Of a stretch of DNA of 13,649 nt, positions 7,444 through 13,649 are shown piece by piece. The position numbers were made by a program, and so were the translations under genes. The notes beneath the pieces were generated by a model. That model ran no database searches, had not been told where the DNA came from, and saw only the letters and a list, made by a program, of their open reading frames with translations. Source of the stretch: Paenarthrobacter nitroguajacolicus JCM 14115 (GTDB lineage Bacteria; Actinomycetota; Actinomycetes; Actinomycetales; Micrococcaceae); assembly GCA_001313365.1 (NCBI GenBank), contig BBFS01000121.1, forward strand, positions 1 through 13,649, read 5' to 3'. Positions within the stretch are counted from its first letter, which is position 1, and every line of letters begins with the position of its first letter.

Positions 7444-7550
7444 CGCGTCTTAACCTAAAGAATGCCCGCCACAATACGCGGCTTGTCAACAAGACTTGTT
7501 ACTAACCATGAAGAAATACCAAAAGGGTCCTTCCGATACGTGTTGACAAT

Positions 7551-10057
7551 TCAACCAACCAAGCTTCGAAGCAGCCGCGCGGAATGCCGGACTGACAATC
7601 CCGGAAGATAGGCCCTGCTGAGCGCACGCCCAATTGCAGGAAGATGCAGCGGGTCTTGGTAATACATGTACAAGGTTCTGTACTCGGGCTGGAACCTCGA
7701 CTTAAAGGACGCCAGCGACCTGAATCCGTAAACAGGTTCCAAGGCGTGCCCCACCACCTCCAGTAGCCCTGCCAGGCCTTTGGCCCGCTGCTCGATTTCA
7801 CCCTTTTCCCGGGCTAAAGGCGAACCGGACAAAGAAATCAGCTCCACCGAATCCCGCAGGTGCAAAACAGCCGAAGCTATCAGGAACTCCATGACCCCCC
7901 GGGAAAGCATCGCCCCCGTCGCCGCATGAAGTCCAGTGTCCAACTGACAATCACACCGTCCTCATAGACGGGAAGCCAACTGGTGACGCCATAGACAAAA
8001 CCCTTGTCGTCCAAAGCGACGCAGCACAGGACGTCGTCGTCATCCAACTCGTCCAGGCCTCCCATGGTGAAGCCCATTTCCGGGATTTTTTTCTGGGCAG
8101 CCCATTCCTCGGAAACCTCACTCACTTGGCACGCACTCCATGCGGGAGTTCGGAGTATCGGCCCCACCTGGCCGTGATCCCCATCTTCGCGGCACGGTTG
8201 AGGGATGTTCTGACGTTTTGCCACTCCTTGCCCTTGAACTCCAGGCCCCCCCTGATCCGCAGTCGAGTCTCTTGGGCAACCGGCACCCGGCGGAATCCGC
8301 GCGATTGCAGCATGGGCCAGAGTTCGTCCGTGCAGGAGTAGAGGCATGGCGTCAACGCATGCTGCGCGCAATACTCCAGGAAGCCTTTGGCGGTAGCCGC
8401 GTGATGCTGCCTTGCTCCGAAAGGACCGGCCAGCGTCAACGCCACGTGGCTGTGCTGCTGGTAGGCGACGCCCCCCGGTACCTTCGGGAGTGAACCAGTA
8501 TTTGTTTGGCTCCCAAAGAGCCATCCATGACAACGAATCTCCGCCCCCGCTTCACCAGGCACGTGCACCCTGACGCGCCTGACGGTCAAGTCCACCCGTG
8601 TGGTGTCCGCGGATCAGCAGCACCCATACGCCAATCAAGGCAACGAGCCAAAACACCGTACCGGAGTAGGAAAAGAGGAAAACTTCCAGCACGTCGCGGT
8701 CAGCAAAAACCTTGCGGTAAACACCTGGAAGCGGAACGGGGAGATACTGCCTGGCGAGCTCAGCCACCAGACCCAGCACACCGCCGTCGCGAACCAGGCC
8801 ACCGGAAGCCAGCCATACCGCTGCGTACGCCAAGCCCAGCCCTCCCCCAGTCAAGCCGACCACCCAGAACACCTTCCGGCGCAGGTGGTCGGAGGTCACC
8901 ACCCGGAAGTGGCCCCGATAGGCGAACAGGAGAAGCGCCAATGCCAAGGGGACCAGCACAAGCGGAATGATGTGAACCACGGCCGAGTTGAGCATTCCCG
9001 TATGGGGGGGCGTCCTGCCGGCCTCGGCATACCGGCAAAAAGGCCAAGATAGATCGTGGACAAGACGACCACCACCAACTGCACGCCGATGGCAATTCCC
9101 AACGCGAGCCGCGTCCGCGCCTCATGCCGTCGGCACAGATCAAGAGCAGGACAACCGGCACAACTGCCAAGCCAAACCGAACGGTCCTGTGTAACCCTGG
9201 CGTGCAATCTCGAGGCAAGCGACGTCGATGGTGCCCCCGCAGTTGCTTTCCAGTTGGCTCAGGGTTGGCAGCGGGTTAAGGATGACGTCACGCAACAGGG
9301 CCAACGGCCCCGATGGACTCTTGGCTGCCGCGGTCACGATGGGACCCACGGCGAAAATTGCCATGGTCAGTGACAGGAGGTTCCGGATTTCACGGCTGGT
9401 GGACCTATGCAGGTGGAGATGGCCTTGGCTGCTTTGCATCCACCAGCCGGCGAGCAAGCCAATCAGGCGCCCAGAAAACCAACAACTGTCTCCGCATGAC
9501 CTACGTAGAGCACCAGCAACAGGGAAATGGAAAGCACCACTGTGCGCAGGCGACGCTGCCACAATGTGGGCAGGAGCGCACTCGCGGCCAAAGCCGTAGC
9601 AAGAATTGCACCGTATGGTCCGATCAGGCGGGTATCAGCCATCTCGGAAAGCCACCCGTCATCGACGTATTGCGCCACCTGGGTCACCAAGAGGAAGGCC
9701 GATATACAGCCGAACTGGCTCCCGAAGAACACTCCAGCCGTTTTAGGGGGAGCCCAACTGCCGCTCTGCAAGTCCGAGCAGGAGCAAAATCATGAGGACG
9801 GCAGTGGCATAGGCCAACGGATTGGTGGTGAAGAACAGCGACGTCCAGATGGACCACCATTCTCCTGAGCGCAGCCCTTCCAGGGACACACTTGCCACCG
9901 CAAGCCACGGCCGGGGTGGTCCAGTCAGGAAGCTCCCGGAGGCCAACGACAGGCCCACAAAAACGGCAAGCACGAGCAGGGTGAACGGCGTTGACCGCAA
10001 ATGCCGGCCCGCCTGCCTCAGCGCAGGCTCCGCCACACCTCTGAGGGTAAGGCTCAC
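7551..10057 (-). CDS. Rhomboid-like membrane domain fused to MprF-type aminoacyl-lipid synthase domain (heavily frame-broken)
   Basis: About 830 residues. GTG 10057 (VSLTLRGVAEPALRQAGRHL) overlaps the esterase stop as GTGA. The N-terminus is rhomboid-like: GEWWSIWTSLFFTTNPLAYA, GLAERQLGSPKTAGVFFGSQ, IGPYGAILATALAASALLPT and YVGHAETVVGFLGALIGLL. The membrane His is present but the Ser of GxSG is Tyr, so proteolysis is unlikely. Further helices bring the total to about 12. The soluble C-terminus is DUF2156/LPG synthase: YWFTPEG, SHVALTLAGPFGA, LEFKGKEWQNVRTSLNRA, GVMEFLIAS, ASFKSRFQPEYRTLYMYY. By family it moves an amino acid from aminoacyl-tRNA to a membrane lipid; amino acid and lipid are unknown. 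It is not canonical MprF, since the flippase domain is absent. Eleven frame breaks lie near 9746, 9467, 9171, 9110, 9004, 8596, 8532, 8471, 8128, 7913 and 7895; homologous motifs rejoin across each. Confidence 0.85.
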
Positions 10058-11368
10058 CGCGGCAACCCCCCCACCGGGTGGCCAGGAAGTCGAGTGCGCC
10101 GGGCATTCCACGAATCACTGCATCCCAGGAGTGTCCGGCCTGAGGAATTGAATGATCTTCGGTTTCAAAACCGGCGTTTCGTGCCGCGTCAGCAAGTTCA
10201 TGCATGTAGTCAGTGAACTCGTGGTCAGCTTCGCCCGAAACCAGATACACCCCCGCTGCCGGCAAAGTTGCGCTGCTGCATCAGCACCAGAGGTGTCCGG
10301 GATTCGAAGGCTTCAACGTCGCCGTCGAACGAGTCCGCAATGGTCTTGCTTCGATCTTTGGCCAGGCAGGTTCCCTTTCTGCGGCGAAAGGCAGAATGGA
10401 TGCGAACAGATCCGGGTGCAAAGTTCCCATTTGCATGGCGCATGTGCCGCCAAAAGAGAAACCGCCAACGGCCCACTGCTTGTGATCAGTCGCCACATCC
10501 AAAGTCTGAGTGATCCAGGCCGGGACATCCTTCGAAAGATAGGTGTCCACCGAGGCGATGTTGCTGTCCATGCACATGGTGTTGGCATTGGCTGATCCGT
10601 TGGGGTCGACCACCACTGTGACAGGGGCAATCCCGTGATGATTTTCAGCGAACTGGTCCAGTACGGAACGGAGCTGGCCACCAGTCAGCCAATCCGCCGG
10701 ACCACCCGGCTGCCCGGCGAAGAGCACCAACACAGGCAGGCTGGGACGCGATGCGGTCTGATAGGCGGGTGGCAAGTAAACATATGCTTCCCGTGCGTTA
10801 AAGCCGGAGACCGTACCGGGAATGTCAGCTCTGCGCAGGACGCCGTTTCGGGGGGGCATGGAGTCCGGGGGGGCTTTCCATGCGGAGGGGGGGGCCTGAC
10901 CGGGCCTCGCGTCTACAGCGCGTTTGAGGCTCGATTCCAGTGGCTGTATGCGCGCCACCGCAGTACCCATCAGGTCCGAGACCGTGTTATTCAATCCGAA
11001 ATAGAGATTAATCTGGACCACGCATAAGAGCACGACGCCGAGCATCGCCACCACACTGAACGAGCGGCCGCGCCAGGAGTTTCGGGGGGAAGCGCGCAGC
11101 GCACAGGAGAAGGGCTGCGACAGCGGGGGACCGCCCAGGCCACAGTCTGAAAGGGAAGGTTCTCCGAGAACGTGGCCATAAGATCCACCAGGATCCAGTG
11201 AATCAGCGCCACGACACCTACAGCGAGCAGTAGGGTGCTTGCTACGAACAGAGTCCAGGAACGTCGTCGACGCCATAGGAGGTAGGCCCCCCCGCCTGCT
11301 GCACCACAGGCGATGCTGAACCAGAGGAACGGCCCATCAACCAGACTGACGTCCGAAAGAAAGTCCAT
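10054..11368 (-). CDS. Membrane-anchored esterase, alpha/beta hydrolase fold (frame-broken)
   Basis: About 430 residues. ATG 11368 (MDFLSDVSLVDGPFLWFSIA) lies 5 bases after the DUF2550 stop. Four N-terminal helices are visible: LWFSIACGAAGG, FVASTLLLAVGVVALIHWI, TVAWAVPAVAALLLCAARF and SVVAMLGVVLLCVVQINLYF. The rest is probably outside the membrane: YVYLPPAYQ, LPVLVLFAGQPGGPADWL, GFSFGG with the nucleophile Ser, an Asp candidate in YLVSGEADHEF and the His in QAGHSWDAV. This resembles the PF00756 esterase family (enterochelin esterase, antigen 85 type). Frame breaks lie at 11125-11129, 11084-11089, about 10365, 10250-10254 and 10066-10072. With five Gs at the last, the protein ends ATRWGLPR and its TGA overlaps the next gene's GTG. 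Hydrolysis of aminoacylated lipids made by that neighbour is my inference from coupling, not from a specific motif. Confidence 0.8.
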
Positions 11369-11373
11369 GGCGC

Positions 11374-11812
11374 CTAACGCCAGGTTCCGACGCCAATGAC
11401 CGGCCCAGCTTCAAGCCAGGACGACAAACCCGCATAAGCATCGAAATTCATGGCGAGCATGAACTTCTTGCCTTCGTACTGCAGTTCAACCACGACCACA
11501 CCAGGTTGTATCCTGACGAGTTCTTCTTCCGTGGGCTGGCGGCGGCCAAGCAATTCAAGTGAACTGCGCGTGAACTTGTGCTTGGGGGGGATGACGCTCA
11601 GGGACATCAAGCGGAACCACTCGAGCTCATTGTCCTGATAACGACAAACCCCCCCATTTGCCAGCTGTTTCCAGCCATGCAAATGGAGGCGTCGACCGTG
11701 CCCAGGCGCGCCGCAGATTGAAGCGGCGCACCCCCCCGAAAAGGCACAGTGAAATGATCAGCAACGTAAACGCTGTTGCCAAGGCGATGAACGGAATAAG
11801 GGAATCGTCCAT
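11374..11812 (-). CDS. DUF2550 family membrane protein (frame-broken)
   Basis: Its function is not known; the family is actinobacterial and typically sits directly behind atpC. ATG 11812 gives MDDSLIPFIALATAFTLLII, one N-terminal membrane helix ending CLFG-VRRFNLRR, then a soluble domain with CRYQDNELEWFRLMSLS, HKFTRSSLELLGRRQPTEEE and LQYEGKKFMLAMNFDAYAG, ending GVGTWR. The length of about 145 residues is normal. The frame breaks at 11705-11706 (a missing C; corrected reading RRALGTVDASICMAGNSW) and at C7 11649-11655 (five expected, giving WQMGVCRYQ). In-frame 7-runs at 11584 and 11731 add a Pro (VIPPKHKF) and a Gly (LFGGVRRF). It lies between atpC and the esterase gene in the same minus-strand train. 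Confidence 0.88.
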
Positions 11813-11822
11813 CAAGGTCGTG

Positions 11823-12109
11823 CTATCGGATCCCCCCGCTGTAGCCGCTTCGCCCAATTTGGCGTTGTCAGCAACAATGACCACGCGATCGTTGTCGACG
11901 GAGAAGAATCCGCCGTCAACAACTACTGCGATGCGATCACCGGAAACCGGCTGGATTGCCAGCTCGCCCGCGGCCATGATGGCCAGAAGGGGCGAGTGGC
12001 CCGGCAGGATTCCGATTTCACCATCACTGGTGCGGGCCTTCACCATCTTGGCCGCACCGGACCACACGAAGTGGTCCGCTGCGACAATCTCAACCTCGAG
12101 CTCAGCCAT
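11823..12109 (-). CDS. atpC: ATP synthase F1 epsilon subunit
   Basis: Epsilon is the small central-stalk subunit that couples rotation and can inhibit hydrolysis. ATG 12109 gives MAELEVEIVAADHFVWSGAA, then EIGILPGHSPLLAIMAAGEL and RIAVVVDGGFFSVDNDRVVI, the N-terminal beta-sandwich; the C-terminal helical part is very short, usual for high-G+C actinobacteria. As written the frame has no stop here and runs on into the DUF2550 region through the C6 run 11832-11837. With four bases in that run the protein ends AATAGIR with TAG at 11823-11825 (94 residues) and leaves a 10-base gap to the next ATG. With five it would end at a TGATG overlap. I prefer the first. It starts one base after the atpD stop. 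Confidence 0.93.
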
Positions 12110-12110
12110 A

Positions 12111-13563
<1,453 letters not shown>

Positions 13564-13649
13564 CTCTCTCACTTCACTCAGTAGATGGCGTGGGTTTAAG
13601 TTTATCTGTTTGGTGCAGGTGCGGCTTCGAGCCGAATTCGTTGGAGGCT
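13564..13649. other. Region upstream of atpD at the window edge
   Basis: In this gene order atpG would be expected immediately upstream on the minus strand. None of the three minus-strand frames here shows a recognisable gamma-subunit C-terminus, so I take this as the atpG-atpD spacer and call no gene. Confidence 0.4.

Noticed and set aside
9463..10057. An active rhomboid protease
   Set aside because: The nucleophile position reads GPYGAI with no Ser, and the domain continues into an aminoacyltransferase.
9140..10265. Separate small genes in the 7551-10057 region
   Set aside because: The short minus-strand frames join in order into one rhomboid-like plus DUF2156 protein when single indels are corrected.

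Overview
The window looks like chromosomal DNA of a high-G+C actinobacterium, most likely a Micrococcaceae member (Arthrobacter or a close relative). The evidence is the F1 ATP synthase genes followed by a DUF2550 gene, an EndoMS/NucS mismatch endonuclease, a 67-68 residue actinobacterial CspA, frequent GTG starts and strongly G/C-biased third positions.

Layout. A long hairpin lies at 36-96. A multi-pass secreted or membrane protein of unknown function runs on the minus strand (113-1953). A divergent intergenic region separates it from an AI-2E/PerM-type membrane protein on the plus strand (2172-3485), which ends in a clear intrinsic terminator. An alpha/beta hydrolase (3626-4425) and a small CxxC/HxxC protein (4445-4791) follow on the minus strand. 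nucS (4849-5550) and nagA (5598-6865) are on the plus strand. cspA (7165-7371) has a structured leader of about 300 bases and two hairpins behind it. The right half is a single minus-strand gene train: atpD (13563) - atpC - DUF2550 gene - membrane-anchored esterase - large membrane aminoacyltransferase (ends 7551). Gaps in the train are only 1-10 nt, and the last two genes overlap as GTGA.

Biology. The most interesting unit is the pair at the end of the ATP synthase train. One member is a predicted extracytoplasmic serine esterase on a four-helix membrane anchor. The other, translationally coupled to it, has a rhomboid-like membrane domain in which the catalytic Ser position is Tyr, more membrane helices, and an MprF-type aminoacyl-lipid synthase (DUF2156) domain. 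A synthase plus hydrolase of aminoacylated lipids is a reasonable hypothesis.

Sequence quality dominates the raw reading. Every protein gene except cspA is broken by one or more frame changes (about 34 by hand count), including the essential atpD and atpC. I count about 30 G/C runs of exactly 7 but only about 7 runs of exactly 6. Most in-frame 7-runs add one extra Pro or Gly inside motifs where a 4-run is expected. The simplest reading is systematic homopolymer-length error in the assembly, not pseudogenes or programmed frameshifting. Gene coordinates below span the reconstructed gene across these breaks.
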